Assembly: GCA_024276295.1 (NCBI GenBank)
Contig: JAJRXN010000245.1
Location: 1-8,764, forward strand
Reading direction: 5' to 3'
From: Acidobacteriota bacterium
GTDB taxonomy: Bacteria; Acidobacteriota; Polarisedimenticolia; J045
DNA: 8,764 nucleotides
Under the pieces are notes generated by a model that searched no databases, was not told the origin of the DNA, and saw only the letters and a program-made list of their open reading frames with translations. Numbering within the stretch: position 1 is the stretch's first letter; every line of letters begins with the position of its first letter. Positions 1 to 6,620 of the stretch are shown here, piece after piece. Position numbers and translations under genes: made by a program.

Positions 1-1035
1 CATCGCCGCCGGCGTGCCCGGCCGCGGCGAAAACACGAAGGAGAACATCTGGTCGAAACCGACCTCCTCGACCAGCGAGAGCGTCTGGCGGAAGTCCTCT
101 TCGGTCTCTCCGGGAAAGCCGACGATCACGTCGGTCGACAGGGCAATGCGGGGCATGGCGGCGCGCAGCCGCCGCACCCGGTCGAGATACCGCTCGCGGT
201 CGTACCCGCGGCGCATCCGGGCCAGAACCCGCGAGGACCCGCTCTGGACCGGAAGGTGCAGCGCGTGGCAGACCGCCGGCGTCTCGCTCATCGCGGCGAT
301 GATCCTGTCCGAGAGCTGGGCCGGGTGCGACGTCGTGAAGCGCAGCCGACGCAGCCCCTCTATCGCGCCGATCGTGCGCAGGAGTTCGTCGAACCACGCC
401 TGCGCGTCGCGATCCCGCCAGGCGTTGACGTTCTGTCCGAGCAGCTCGATCTCGCGGAACCCCTCGTCGACCAGAGCCGTGCACTCGGTGACGATCTCGG
501 CCAGCGGCCGGTAGACCTCGCGGCCCCGGGTCGTCGGTACGATGCAGTACGCGCACGACTTGCTGCATCCTTCCATCACCGTCACGTAGGCCTTGATGCG
601 CGCCGGATCCCGCCGCACCGTCCTGCCGAGCCCGAACAGCCCGTCCTGGTACAGGGTCGTATCGACGACGCCACGACGTGCCGCGGCCTCGGACAGCAGT
701 TCGGGCAGCCGGCTCGCGGCGCGGGGACCGAGCACGAGATCGACGATCGCCTCGCGCTCCCGCAGCCCGGCACCGGTCATCTGCCCGACGCAGCCGGCAA
801 CGCCGACGATCATCGACGGATTCGCGCGGCGGGCGGGGCGCAGCCGGGCCAGGAACTGGTAGACCTTCTCTTCGGCCTTCTCGCGGATCGCACAGGTGTT
901 GAGCAGCACCACGTCGGCCTGCTGCGGGTCGGCCGCAGGCTCGTATCCCAGGCCTTCGAGCGTCCCGGAGAGCTTCTCCGAGTCGTGCTCGTTCATCTGA
1001 CAGCCCCAAGTCTCGATCCAGTAGCTTCGGCTCAT
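1..1035 (-). CDS. miaB: tRNA-2-methylthio-N6-dimethylallyladenosine synthase MiaB (3' end off the left edge)
   Basis: MiaB is a radical-SAM methylthiotransferase that adds a methylthio group to i6A at position 37 of tRNAs reading UNN codons. It carries two 4Fe-4S clusters and acts in the cytoplasm. The reading frame is open for 345 codons to the window edge. The N-terminal UPF0004 domain has its three cluster cysteines at C12 (WGCQMN), C48 (LNTCAIREKA) and C82 (VAGC). The radical-SAM motif is C157-x3-C161-x2-C164 in GCSKSCAYCIVP. The later family motifs LLGQNVNAW, HLPVQSGSS and DVIVGFPGETEEDF follow, and the visible part ends in SPRPGTPAAM. The C-terminal TRAM domain must lie beyond the edge. 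The MNEHDSE signature favours MiaB over MtaB or RimO. The ATG start has a GAGGT Shine-Dalgarno (+ strand 1045-1049) nine bases upstream. It follows the ihfB-like gene after 147 bases and may have its own promoter or be read through. Confidence 0.96.
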   Translation of the reverse strand, partial: MSRSYWIETWGCQMNEHDSEKLSGTLEGLGYEPAADPQQADVVLLNTCAIREKAEEKVYQFLARLRPARRANPSMIVGVAGCVGQMTGAGLREREAIVDLVLGPRAASRLPELLSEAAARRGVVDTTLYQDGLFGLGRTVRRDPARIKAYVTVMEGCSKSCAYCIVPTTRGREVYRPLAEIVTECTALVDEGFREIELLGQNVNAWRDRDAQAWFDELLRTIGAIEGLRRLRFTTSHPAQLSDRIIAAMSETPAVCHALHLPVQSGSSRVLARMRRGYDRERYLDRVRRLRAAMPRIALSTDVIVGFPGETEEDFRQTLSLVEEVGFDQMFSFVFSPRPGTPAAM

Positions 1036-1124
1036 GTCACGCGGACCTCGTCGGTGTCGTCTGCCGCGGAAGGTTACCGGCAGGCCCGGGAGCGTGCCAT
1101 GCACGAAGGGCCCGGACGCGAAGA

Positions 1125-1155
1125 GCCCGGCGACGCCGCAGGGCAGCCGCCGGGC
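1125..1155 (-). terminator. GC-rich hairpin between ihfB-like gene and miaB; possible weak terminator
   Basis: Eight-base perfect inverted arms at 1125-1132 and 1148-1155 (GCCCGGCG / CGCCGGGC) enclose a 15-base loop, about 28 bases after the stop of the IHF/HU gene. There is no U-run after it on the minus strand (TCTTCGCG follows), so it is not a canonical intrinsic terminator. In such G+C-rich DNA it may be chance. The rest of the 147-base gap holds only the miaB ribosome binding site, and I see no convincing promoter in it. Confidence 0.25.
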
Positions 1156-1182
1156 CCGGGCCGGAAGCGATCGTCCTTGGGC

Positions 1183-1545
1183 TCAGTCTCCGGTCAGAGA
1201 GAAGTCGGTCTCCCCAGCCTCCGTCACGCCGGACGCATCCCGGGAGTCGTCTGCCGGTCGCGCATGATCCTGCGGGTTGAGCATCTCCCGCAGTTCCTTG
1301 CCGGGCTTGAAGTAGGGCACCGACTTGGCCGGCACCTCGACCCGCTCGCCCGTCTTCGGATTGCGCCCGATCCGGGCCCGCCGCGCCCGGAGGCGGAACG
1401 AACCGAACCCGCGCAGCTCGACCTTGTCGCCCGCGTGCAGGGCCTCGACGATCGAGTCCAGCACGGTCTTGACGACGACCTCGGCCTCGGCACGCGAGAT
1501 CGAGGCCGACTCGGCGACCTTGTCGATCAGCTCGGCCTTGGTCAT
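1183..1545 (-). CDS. ihfB: HU/IHF-family DNA-binding protein, IHF-beta-like, with an acidic C-terminal tail
   Basis: Members of this family are small dimeric nucleoid proteins that bend DNA through a pair of beta arms. The 120-residue product matches the family from residue 1 to about 90: helical N-terminus MTKAELIDKV, the GFGSF strand at 47-51, the arm tip RNPKTGE at 61-67 with the DNA-intercalating proline P63, and FKPGKELRE at 79-87. The FKPGKELR ending and the position directly after rpsA, as in Escherichia coli rpsA-ihfB, favour IHF-beta over HU. No alpha partner is visible here, so a homodimer cannot be excluded. Residues 91-120 are an added, mostly acidic and probably disordered tail (PADDSRDASG, GETDFSLTGD); typical members stop near residue 90-95. 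The start overlaps the rpsA stop by one base (TGATG), and an AAGGAG Shine-Dalgarno (1557-1562) lies inside rpsA 11 bases upstream, so translational coupling is likely. Confidence 0.93.
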   Translation of the reverse strand: MTKAELIDKVAESASISRAEAEVVVKTVLDSIVEALHAGDKVELRGFGSFRLRARRARIGRNPKTGERVEVPAKSVPYFKPGKELREMLNPQDHARPADDSRDASGVTEAGETDFSLTGD

Positions 1546-3407
1546 CAGTCGGCCTGCTCCTTGTCAGCTTCCGCGGACCCGGCGTCGCCGGACGACGCGT
1601 CGACTTCCGTATCCACGTCGGGACCCGCCTCGTCGGTGCCGTTCGCCTCGGCCTGTCGCGCCACCGCGCGATCGCGAAGGGCCGAGAGGTCGCCAGCTAC
1701 GTCACCGAGGGTGATCGCGGAACGGGACGCCTCCTCCTCCCGTTCGGAGGTGTACGTCGCGAGGTCCTTCTCGCCCAGTTCGTCGAGGGCCGCCCGGATC
1801 GACAGTCCGATCCGGCGCTCCTCCGGCTCGGTGCGCAGGATCTTGACCCGCACCGTCTGACCGACCTGGAACCGGTCCGAGGGCTTCTCGATCCGTTCGT
1901 GCGCCATCTCCGAGATGTGCACGAGCCCCTCCACGCCTTCGCTCAGTTCGACGAATGCTCCGAAGTCGGTCAGCCGGACGATCGTTCCTTCCAGGATGTC
2001 GCCGACGCGGTAGCGCTTGAAGAACTCCTCCCAGACATCGGGCTGGAGATCCTTGATGCTCAGGCTCAGACGCTGGCTGTCCGTGTCGATCTTGAGGATG
2101 CGCGCCTCGACCTCCTGGCCCTTCTTGAGCACCTCGGCCGGGTGCTTGATCCGCCGGTTCCAGGTCAGGTCCGAGATGTGGACCAGGCCGTCGACGCCTT
2201 CCTCGACCTCGACGAAGGCGCCGAAGTCGGCGATGTTGCGCACGGTGCCCTTGATCACGTCGCCTTCGCTGTAGCGCTGCTCGATCACCGACCACGGGTT
2301 CGGCGTGGTCTGCTTGAGCCCCAGCGACAGCCGCCGGTTCTCCTCGTCGACCTCGAGCACGACTGCCTCGACTTCGTCACCGACCTCGAGGATCTTGGAC
2401 GGGTGCTTGACCCGCTTGGTCCAGGACATCTCGCTGACGTGGATCAGCCCCTCGATGCCCTCTTCGAGTTCGATGAATGCGCCGTAGTCGGTCAGGCTGA
2501 CCACCTTGCCGCGAATCCGCGACAGCAGCGGGTACTTGTCGGTGGCGTCCTTCCAGGGATCGTCGCGGAGCTGCTTCATGCCGAGGCTGACGCGTTCCTT
2601 CTCGCGATCGAACTTGAGAACCTTCACCTCGACTTCCTGTCCGATGCTGACGACCTCGCTCGGATGGTTGACGCGGCCCCACGACATGTCGGTCACGTGC
2701 AGCAGACCGTCGATGCCCCCGAGGTCGACGAACGCGCCGTACTCGGTGATGTTCTTGACGACGCCCTTGACGACCGAGCCCTCTTCGAGCGTCTCGAGCG
2801 TCTCCTTCTTCTTCTCGGCGTTTTCTTCCTCGAGCACGTGCTTGCGCGAGACGACGATGTTCCCGCGCCGGCGGTTCATCTTGATCACGCGGACCCGGAC
2901 TTCCTCGTCGCGATAGCTCTCGAGATTGCGCACCGGGCGAATGTCGACCAGCGAACCGGGCAGGAACGCCCGGGCCCCGCCGAGGTCGACAGCCAGGCCG
3001 CCCTTGATGCGGTCGACGATCTTCCCGGCGATCACCTCGCCGTTCTTGTAGGCCTGCTCGACGCGCTCCCACATCCGGATGCGGTGCGCGCGTTCGACGG
3101 ACAGCGGGATGTAGTCCTCGTCATCGTCGAGGCTCTCGACGACGGCTTCGATCTCCTGGCCGACCTCGAGCTGCGCGACATCGCCGCCGGAGCGTGCGAA
3201 GTCGTCGCGCGCCACCGCGCCTTCCTTCTTGAAACCGATATCGACCAGGACGAAGTCCTCCAGCAGCCGGACGATCCGGCCGCGGACGATCTTGCCGACC
3301 CGGACGTCTTCGGCGGGACTGTACTGTTCGAGCAGCGCGGCGAAGTCCAGCTCCGCCTCCGCACCCGGCTCCTTCGGTGTATCGCCTTGGCTTTCCTGAC
3401 TCAGCAT
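1545..3407 (-). CDS. rpsA: 30S ribosomal protein S1
   Basis: S1 binds mRNA on the 30S subunit and helps unfold and place leaders during initiation. The 620-residue product has six S1 (OB-fold) repeats at about residues 36-105, 122-190, 208-279, 295-366, 382-453 and 468-539. Repeats 3-6 carry the classic pattern YGAF/FGAF then GLxHxS (for example DYGAFIELEEGIEGLIHVSE). The first two repeats are more diverged, as is usual for the ribosome-docking repeats. The protein is longer than the roughly 557 residues of the E. coli protein because of an Asp/Glu/Ala-rich low-complexity tail from about 540 to 620 (ending SAEADKEQAD). The ATG start is supported by GGAGG at 3418-3422 with a 10-base spacer, unlike the weak-SD enterobacterial rpsA. 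A 190-base gap with promoter and hairpins precedes it, and the ihfB-like gene is coupled to its end. The identification is secure; the role of the tail is unknown. Confidence 0.97.
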   Translation of the reverse strand: MLSQESQGDTPKEPGAEAELDFAALLEQYSPAEDVRVGKIVRGRIVRLLEDFVLVDIGFKKEGAVARDDFARSGGDVAQLEVGQEIEAVVESLDDDEDYIPLSVERAHRIRMWERVEQAYKNGEVIAGKIVDRIKGGLAVDLGGARAFLPGSLVDIRPVRNLESYRDEEVRVRVIKMNRRRGNIVVSRKHVLEEENAEKKKETLETLEEGSVVKGVVKNITEYGAFVDLGGIDGLLHVTDMSWGRVNHPSEVVSIGQEVEVKVLKFDREKERVSLGMKQLRDDPWKDATDKYPLLSRIRGKVVSLTDYGAFIELEEGIEGLIHVSEMSWTKRVKHPSKILEVGDEVEAVVLEVDEENRRLSLGLKQTTPNPWSVIEQRYSEGDVIKGTVRNIADFGAFVEVEEGVDGLVHISDLTWNRRIKHPAEVLKKGQEVEARILKIDTDSQRLSLSIKDLQPDVWEEFFKRYRVGDILEGTIVRLTDFGAFVELSEGVEGLVHISEMAHERIEKPSDRFQVGQTVRVKILRTEPEERRIGLSIRAALDELGEKDLATYTSEREEEASRSAITLGDVAGDLSALRDRAVARQAEANGTDEAGPDVDTEVDASSGDAGSAEADKEQAD

Positions 3408-3490
3408 CGAACACTTGCCTCCGCTACCGGCGGACCGTTGAGATTTCGGAGTGCAAAGCGCCCCCGGTGCACGGCACCGTCAGGGCGCAT
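3401..3490 (-). other. Possible 29-codon leader ORF overlapping the rpsA start
   Basis: An ATG at 3490 opens a 29-residue frame (starts MRPDGAVHRG, ends VAEASVRC) whose TGA lies inside the first codons of rpsA (ATGCTGA). Its beginning spans the large leader hairpin. A GGGAG sits only two bases before the ATG, which is too close for a good ribosome binding site. In this GC-rich context the frame could be chance. It is recorded because a leader peptide ending across the rpsA start would couple the two. Confidence 0.15.
3458..3488 (-). promoter_or_regulatory. Strong two-part hairpin in the rpsA leader
   Basis: Outer arms 3458-3463 and 3483-3488 (GCGCCC / GGGCGC) and inner arms 3465-3470 and 3474-3479 (CGGTGC / GCACCG) are both perfect. 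They are separated by a 3-by-1 internal loop and closed by a 3-base loop. On the minus strand it is followed by only TTT, then GCACTCC, and it ends 50 bases before the rpsA start. It could be a weak terminator for the scpA-scpB-rluB transcript. It could also be a leader structure for autogenous control by S1, as is known for rpsA in enterobacteria. Confidence 0.5.
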
Positions 3491-3506
3491 GACTCCCAGC
3501 CCGCCG

Positions 3507-3527
3507 CCCGGACTCCTCGGAGCCGGG
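3507..3527 (-). promoter_or_regulatory. Second hairpin in the rpsA leader
   Basis: Arms CCCGG (3507-3511) and CCGGG (3523-3527) extend through CTC/GAG (3513-3515 and 3520-3522) with one bulged base and a four-base loop. No U-run follows. It sits between the predicted promoter and the larger hairpin, so it would be part of the rpsA leader if that promoter is used. It is short and GC-rich, and chance is possible. Confidence 0.3.
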
Positions 3528-3572
3528 GGCGCGGGACCGATCCTTCACGACGATCCCGACCGTAAGGCGCTC

Positions 3573-3601
3573 ATGCTAGGCGCGGTCGGCAGGCGGGTCA
3601 A
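3573..3601 (-). promoter_or_regulatory. Predicted sigma70-type promoter of rpsA
   Basis: On the minus strand TTGACC (3601-3596, five of six matches to TTGACA) is followed after exactly 17 bases by TAGCAT (3578-3573, four of six matches to TATAAT). The -35 box overlaps the rluB stop codon. Transcription would start near 3566 and give a leader of about 159 bases containing both hairpins. It is the only convincing promoter I see in the window. Its placement upstream of a highly expressed ribosomal gene supports it, but no experiment does. Confidence 0.5.
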
Positions 3602-4413
3602 GTCGTTTTCGCGCGGGACTTTGCCGCGGGACGCCGGCGTGCGGGCCGGGGGCGATGCGGCGGGCGGTCCCGCTCCGCGCCGCCGAGGGCCCGCTCGAGA
3701 GCCGCGAGTTCCCGCGGGCTCAGCGGTCGGACCTCTCCGATCCGCATCCGTCCGAGCCGGACCGGCCCGATCGCCGTGCGGCGGATCCTGCGCACCGGGT
3801 GTCCGACCCGGGCCAGCATCCGCTTGAGCTGGTTCTGCCGTCCCTCCCGCAGCACCACCGTCAGCCAGGTGGTCGCCTCGAGGGTCCGCTCCACGCGCAC
3901 CTGGCACGGGGCGGTGCGCACGCCGGGTTCGATGTGGACCCCGCGGCGCAGGCGGTCGAGCGCCTCCCGGGAGGGTCTCCCCTGCACCTTGACGCTGTAG
4001 GTCTTGGGAAGGTGGAACCGCGGATGCTGGATCCGGTCCGCCCAGGCCCCGTCGCTGGTGACGAAGAGCAGACCGTCGGCATCCCAGTCCAGCCGCCCGA
4101 CAGGGAACACCCGCCGTCGGATCCCGGCCTGCCGCAGCAGCATGCCGACCGTCGGACGTCCCTCCGGATCGGCCAGGCTCGTGATCATCGACCGCGGCTT
4201 GAACACGGCAAGGTAGAGCGGCGTTCCCTTCGAGCGCCGCAGCAGGCGGCCGTCGACCTTGATGTGGTCGCGCTCGGGGTCGGCCTTGATCCCCGGCCGG
4301 TCGGCGACCACGCCGTTGACCGTCACCCGGCCCGCGCGCATCAGCTCCTCGGCTCCGCGGCGCGAGCAGACGCCCGCGCGGGCGAGGATCTTCTGCAGCC
4401 GCTCGAGCGTCAT
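3598..4413 (-). CDS. rluB: rRNA pseudouridine synthase, RsuA/RluB/RluE/RluF family (probably RluB)
   Basis: This family isomerises a specific uridine in rRNA to pseudouridine; RluB acts on a 23S rRNA uridine in the peptidyl-transferase region. The 271-residue product begins with an S4 RNA-binding domain (about 1-60: MTLERLQKILARAGVCSRRG, then VTVNG). The catalytic domain contains the signature GRLDWDADGLL at 106-116 with catalytic D109, and the later motifs LPKTYSVKV and REGRQNQLKRML. The last 35-40 residues are a basic Arg/Pro tail, common in this family and probably rRNA-binding. Position directly after scpB is the usual location of rluB, which is why I prefer it over rsuA; substrate specificity is inferred. 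The ATG has a GGAG Shine-Dalgarno (4422-4425) eight bases upstream, and the scpB stop is only two bases away. Confidence 0.93.
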   Translation of the reverse strand: MTLERLQKILARAGVCSRRGAEELMRAGRVTVNGVVADRPGIKADPERDHIKVDGRLLRRSKGTPLYLAVFKPRSMITSLADPEGRPTVGMLLRQAGIRRRVFPVGRLDWDADGLLFVTSDGAWADRIQHPRFHLPKTYSVKVQGRPSREALDRLRRGVHIEPGVRTAPCQVRVERTLEATTWLTVVLREGRQNQLKRMLARVGHPVRRIRRTAIGPVRLGRMRIGEVRPLSPRELAALERALGGAERDRPPHRPRPARRRPAAKSRAKTT

Positions 4414-4415
4414 CG

Positions 4416-5189
4416 TCAGCTCTCCGCCGAGGCCCGGCGCGGGGTCTGGTCCGCCGTGGACGACTCCTCGTCGCCCGCCAGATCCTCGATGCCGAGCGGA
4501 TGCTCGCGGTCCTCGGGCCGATCGGTGGCGGCGGACTCATCGTCCGCCGGCGGGTCGCCGTCCCCCGTGACGGGGAACAGACGCTGCTGCGACGGGACGA
4601 TCTGCGTTCCGTACGCCTCGACCGGCGGGAGTTCCTCGAGGCTGTCGAGGCCGAAATGCATCAGGAACTCCCGGGTCGTGCCGTAGAGCATCGGCCGGCC
4701 GACGACCCGCTTGCGACCGACGACGCGGATCAGCCGCCGCTCGAGCAGGACGCGCAGCGCCCAGGCCGGATCGGCACCGCGGATCTCCTGGATCTCCGGC
4801 GCGGTGATCGGCTGGGCGTAGGCGACGATCGCCAGCACGTCGAGCGTGGCGGGGGTCAGCCGCTTGCGGTTCCGGTACCGGAAGAGTGCGCGCAGCGGCT
4901 CGGCCAGATCGGGCCGGGTCACCAGCCGGTACCCGCCCGCCACCTTCTCGAGCTGCAGGCCGCGACCGGGAGCACGCAGCGCGCGGGAAAGACTGTCGAG
5001 GCTGTGCTCGATCGTGTCCTGGTCGAGCCCCTCGAGCGCGGCGGCGATCTCGACCACGGTCAGCGGCTCGGGCGAGGCGAACAGCATCGCCTCGAGGAGC
5101 GCGAGAATGTCGACCCCCGCCGCCGGCGGGTCGGTCGTGGCTTCTTCTTCTTCGGGCCGCGTTCCGGGCCCGTGCTTGCGATCAGGCAT
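4416..5189 (-). CDS. scpB: Segregation and condensation protein B
   Basis: ScpB is the winged-helix (kite) subunit that dimerises and binds ScpA in the SMC-ScpAB condensin complex, which compacts and segregates the chromosome. The 257-residue product has a poorly conserved acidic N-terminus with an EEEE run at 13-16, then the first winged helix (LLEAMLFASPEPL at 31-43). The second carries the family core LAIVAYAQPIT (119-129), EIQEIRGADP (132-141), LLERRLIRVVGRKRVVGRP (148-166), LYGTTREFLMHFGL (168-181) and SLEELPP. From about 205 the C-terminus is acidic low-complexity. The start overlaps the scpA end by eight bases, with GGGGAG ten bases upstream inside scpA, so translation is probably coupled to give matched amounts. 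The smc gene is not in the window. Identification is secure from the core motifs and the scpA partner. Confidence 0.95.
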   Translation of the reverse strand: MPDRKHGPGTRPEEEEATTDPPAAGVDILALLEAMLFASPEPLTVVEIAAALEGLDQDTIEHSLDSLSRALRAPGRGLQLEKVAGGYRLVTRPDLAEPLRALFRYRNRKRLTPATLDVLAIVAYAQPITAPEIQEIRGADPAWALRVLLERRLIRVVGRKRVVGRPMLYGTTREFLMHFGLDSLEELPPVEAYGTQIVPSQQRLFPVTGDGDPPADDESAATDRPEDREHPLGIEDLAGDEESSTADQTPRRASAES

Positions 5190-5973
5190 CCGTCGTAGGC
5201 TCCCCTTCGGAGGTGGCGTCGATGCGGATCTCGCCGCGGAGCACCGCCTGCCATGCCTGCACGGCGCCGAGTCGAATCAGCTCGAGCAGCGCCAGGAAGT
5301 ACACGACCCGTTCGAGGCGGCTGCGCGCCAGGCCGATCAGCTCGCTGAACGAGATGCTGCCGTCCCGTGCCAGCCGGTCGAGGATCGCCTGCATCTTGTC
5401 CTGGACCTTGAAGTCCTCGCGCCGGATGACCGACACGCGCTCCTCGCCCTCGAGCCGCTCGAGCACCCGTTCGAAGGCGCGGACCAGATCGCCGAGATCC
5501 GCCCTGATCGTCGCCTCGCCGGCGAGTTCCTTCGGCGGCGGCCCCGGCCGGGCGAACACGAGATCGCGGCCGCTCTCAAGCGCAGCCAGTTCCTCGGCGG
5601 CCTTCCGGAACCGCTCGTGCTCGAGAAGCTGCCGCGAGAGTTCCTCCCGCGGGTCCTCCCCTCCCTCTTCGCCTTCTCCGCTCTCGACCGGCAGCATCAC
5701 CCGCGACTTGATGTGGGCCAGCGTCGCGGCCATCAGCAGGTACTCCGAGGCCACCTCGAGGTCGAGTTCCCGCATGCGATCGAGATAGGCGTTGTACTGC
5801 CTGACGATCTCGGCGATCGGCAGGTCGAGGATGTCCATGTCGTGGGACCGGACCAGGTGCAGCAGCAGGTCGAGCGGCCCTTCGAACGCGACGCTCGGCA
5901 GGTCGACCGCGAGCGCGGCCGCACCCGGCGGCCGGGAGGCTGGCTCCGGGCGTGGTTCCTGTTCGTTCGACAT
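5182..5973 (-). CDS. scpA: Segregation and condensation protein A (kleisin)
   Basis: ScpA is the kleisin that bridges the two SMC heads and carries a ScpB dimer. From the chosen ATG the product has 263 residues, normal for the family. The N-terminal hallmark is FEGPLDLLLHLV at 30-41, followed by DILDLPIAEIVRQY (47-60) and EYLLMAATLAHIKSRVMLP (78-96), the SMC-neck-binding helices. A charged, Glu-rich middle (about 97-160) leads to the C-terminal winged helix with SRLERVVYFLALLELIRLG (218-236). The frame is open upstream to 6072, overlapping the previous gene by 40 bases, but those residues do not look conserved. I chose the ATG at 5973, which has a weak GGA six bases upstream; an in-frame GTG at 5994 is an alternative. 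A 59-base gap separates it from the small secreted protein gene, so read-through from that cluster is plausible. I see no promoter in the gap. Confidence 0.94.
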   Translation of the reverse strand: MSNEQEPRPEPASRPPGAAALAVDLPSVAFEGPLDLLLHLVRSHDMDILDLPIAEIVRQYNAYLDRMRELDLEVASEYLLMAATLAHIKSRVMLPVESGEGEEGGEDPREELSRQLLEHERFRKAAEELAALESGRDLVFARPGPPPKELAGEATIRADLGDLVRAFERVLERLEGEERVSVIRREDFKVQDKMQAILDRLARDGSISFSELIGLARSRLERVVYFLALLELIRLGAVQAWQAVLRGEIRIDATSEGEPTTDA

Positions 5974-6032
5974 GGGGGTTCCAAGGGTGCTCACGGCTCG
6001 TGCCGGCAGCGTAACAGCGCCCCCGGAGGCGG

Positions 6033-6620
6033 TCAACGAACGGAACGGCGCACCGACCGCGCCGCCCGGCACAGGCGATTCTCGAGATCCCGCAGGAACG
6101 TGGCGATCACCCGCTTGCGGCTCTCGCGCGACGGGTCGAAGGTCGCCACCGGCAGCGTGCCGACCCGCGCCGACGCCCGTCCGTTCCGGTCATGCAGCGG
6201 CTTGTCCAGCCCCCGGGCACGGATCGTCAGGTGGTAGCGGATCTCGTTGAAGATCGTCCAGCCCGCCCGCTCGCGCCCGGTACGAGTATCGAACACGGTC
6301 CGCCCACCGGGTTCGCGGATCTCCCGCCAGGCGTCGACGCGCACCAGCACGACGAGGTCCGCCGGCGGCGGCGCCGCGGTCCCGCCGGCCTCCGTTGCCG
6401 GGGCCGGATCGCGCGGGGACAGCCCGCAGCGGCTGCCGGCGAGCCGGACCCGGACCGCGCGCTCGAGGTCGGCGAGCCGGCGGTCCGGCACGCGGCGGGC
6501 CGCCTCGAAACGGACGACGACCTCGACCGCGGGAGTCGGACGGTCGGCGGCATCCGCCGGCGTTCCCGCGCCGGCGGCCAGCAGGGCCATGACGACCGGC
6601 AGGATCGCCCGGTCGCTCAC
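6033..6620 (-). CDS. Small secreted protein of unknown function
   Basis: I do not recognise this 195-residue protein. From a GTG start it begins with a typical Sec signal peptide: SDR, a hydrophobic core AILPVVMALLAAGAG, and a signal peptidase I site after about residue 24 (PADA|ADRP). There is no lipobox cysteine. The mature part alternates predicted strands and helices: VEVVVRFEAARRV (32-44), a charged helix at 48-60, a Pro/Ala linker (72-87), DLVVLVRVDAWREI (88-101), WTIFNEIRYHLTIRARG (121-137) and a basic C-terminal helix (167-195). Two cysteines, C65 and C184, could form a disulphide. The GTG start overlaps the stop of the cNMP/FHA gene by four bases (GTGA) with no clear Shine-Dalgarno, which suggests translational coupling. 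The next possible start, an ATG at residue 11, would destroy the signal peptide. It may be an envelope partner of its neighbours, but that is inference from gene order only. Confidence 0.8.
   Translation of the reverse strand: MSDRAILPVVMALLAAGAGTPADAADRPTPAVEVVVRFEAARRVPDRRLADLERAVRVRLAGSRCGLSPRDPAPATEAGGTAAPPPADLVVLVRVDAWREIREPGGRTVFDTRTGRERAGWTIFNEIRYHLTIRARGLDKPLHDRNGRASARVGTLPVATFDPSRESRKRVIATFLRDLENRLCRAARSVRRSVR

Noticed and set aside
1148..1162. GC palindromes around CCGGGCCCGG
   Set aside because: Such palindromes arise easily in this base composition and are not repeated elsewhere in the window.
256..1860. A 534-codon open frame on the plus strand across miaB, the gap and ihfB
   Set aside because: It is antisense to well-identified genes, rich in Arg, Pro, Ala, Asp and Leu with no recognisable motif, and typical of spurious frames opposite high-GC genes.
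1700..3300. Recurring similar stretches within rpsA that look like tandem DNA repeats
   Set aside because: They are the diverged S1 domain repeats of one gene, not a repeat array.
1899..3827. A 642-codon open frame on the plus strand opposite rpsA and the end of rluB
   Set aside because: It mirrors the S1 repeats (recurring Asp/Leu-rich stretches), crosses the intergenic promoter region and has no family motif; rpsA on the other strand is certain.
3545..4540. A 331-codon minus-strand frame overlapping rluB
   Set aside because: It is in a different frame from the S4 and pseudouridine synthase motifs and has shadow-like Arg/Pro/Ala composition.
5141..5154. A short CTT triplet run
   Set aside because: It encodes the EEEE run in the disordered N-terminus of ScpB; it is too short to call a functional repeat.
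4846..6237. A 463-codon plus-strand frame opposite scpB, scpA and the small secreted protein gene
   Set aside because: Antisense to scpAB, with Arg/Ser-rich low-complexity sequence and no motif.
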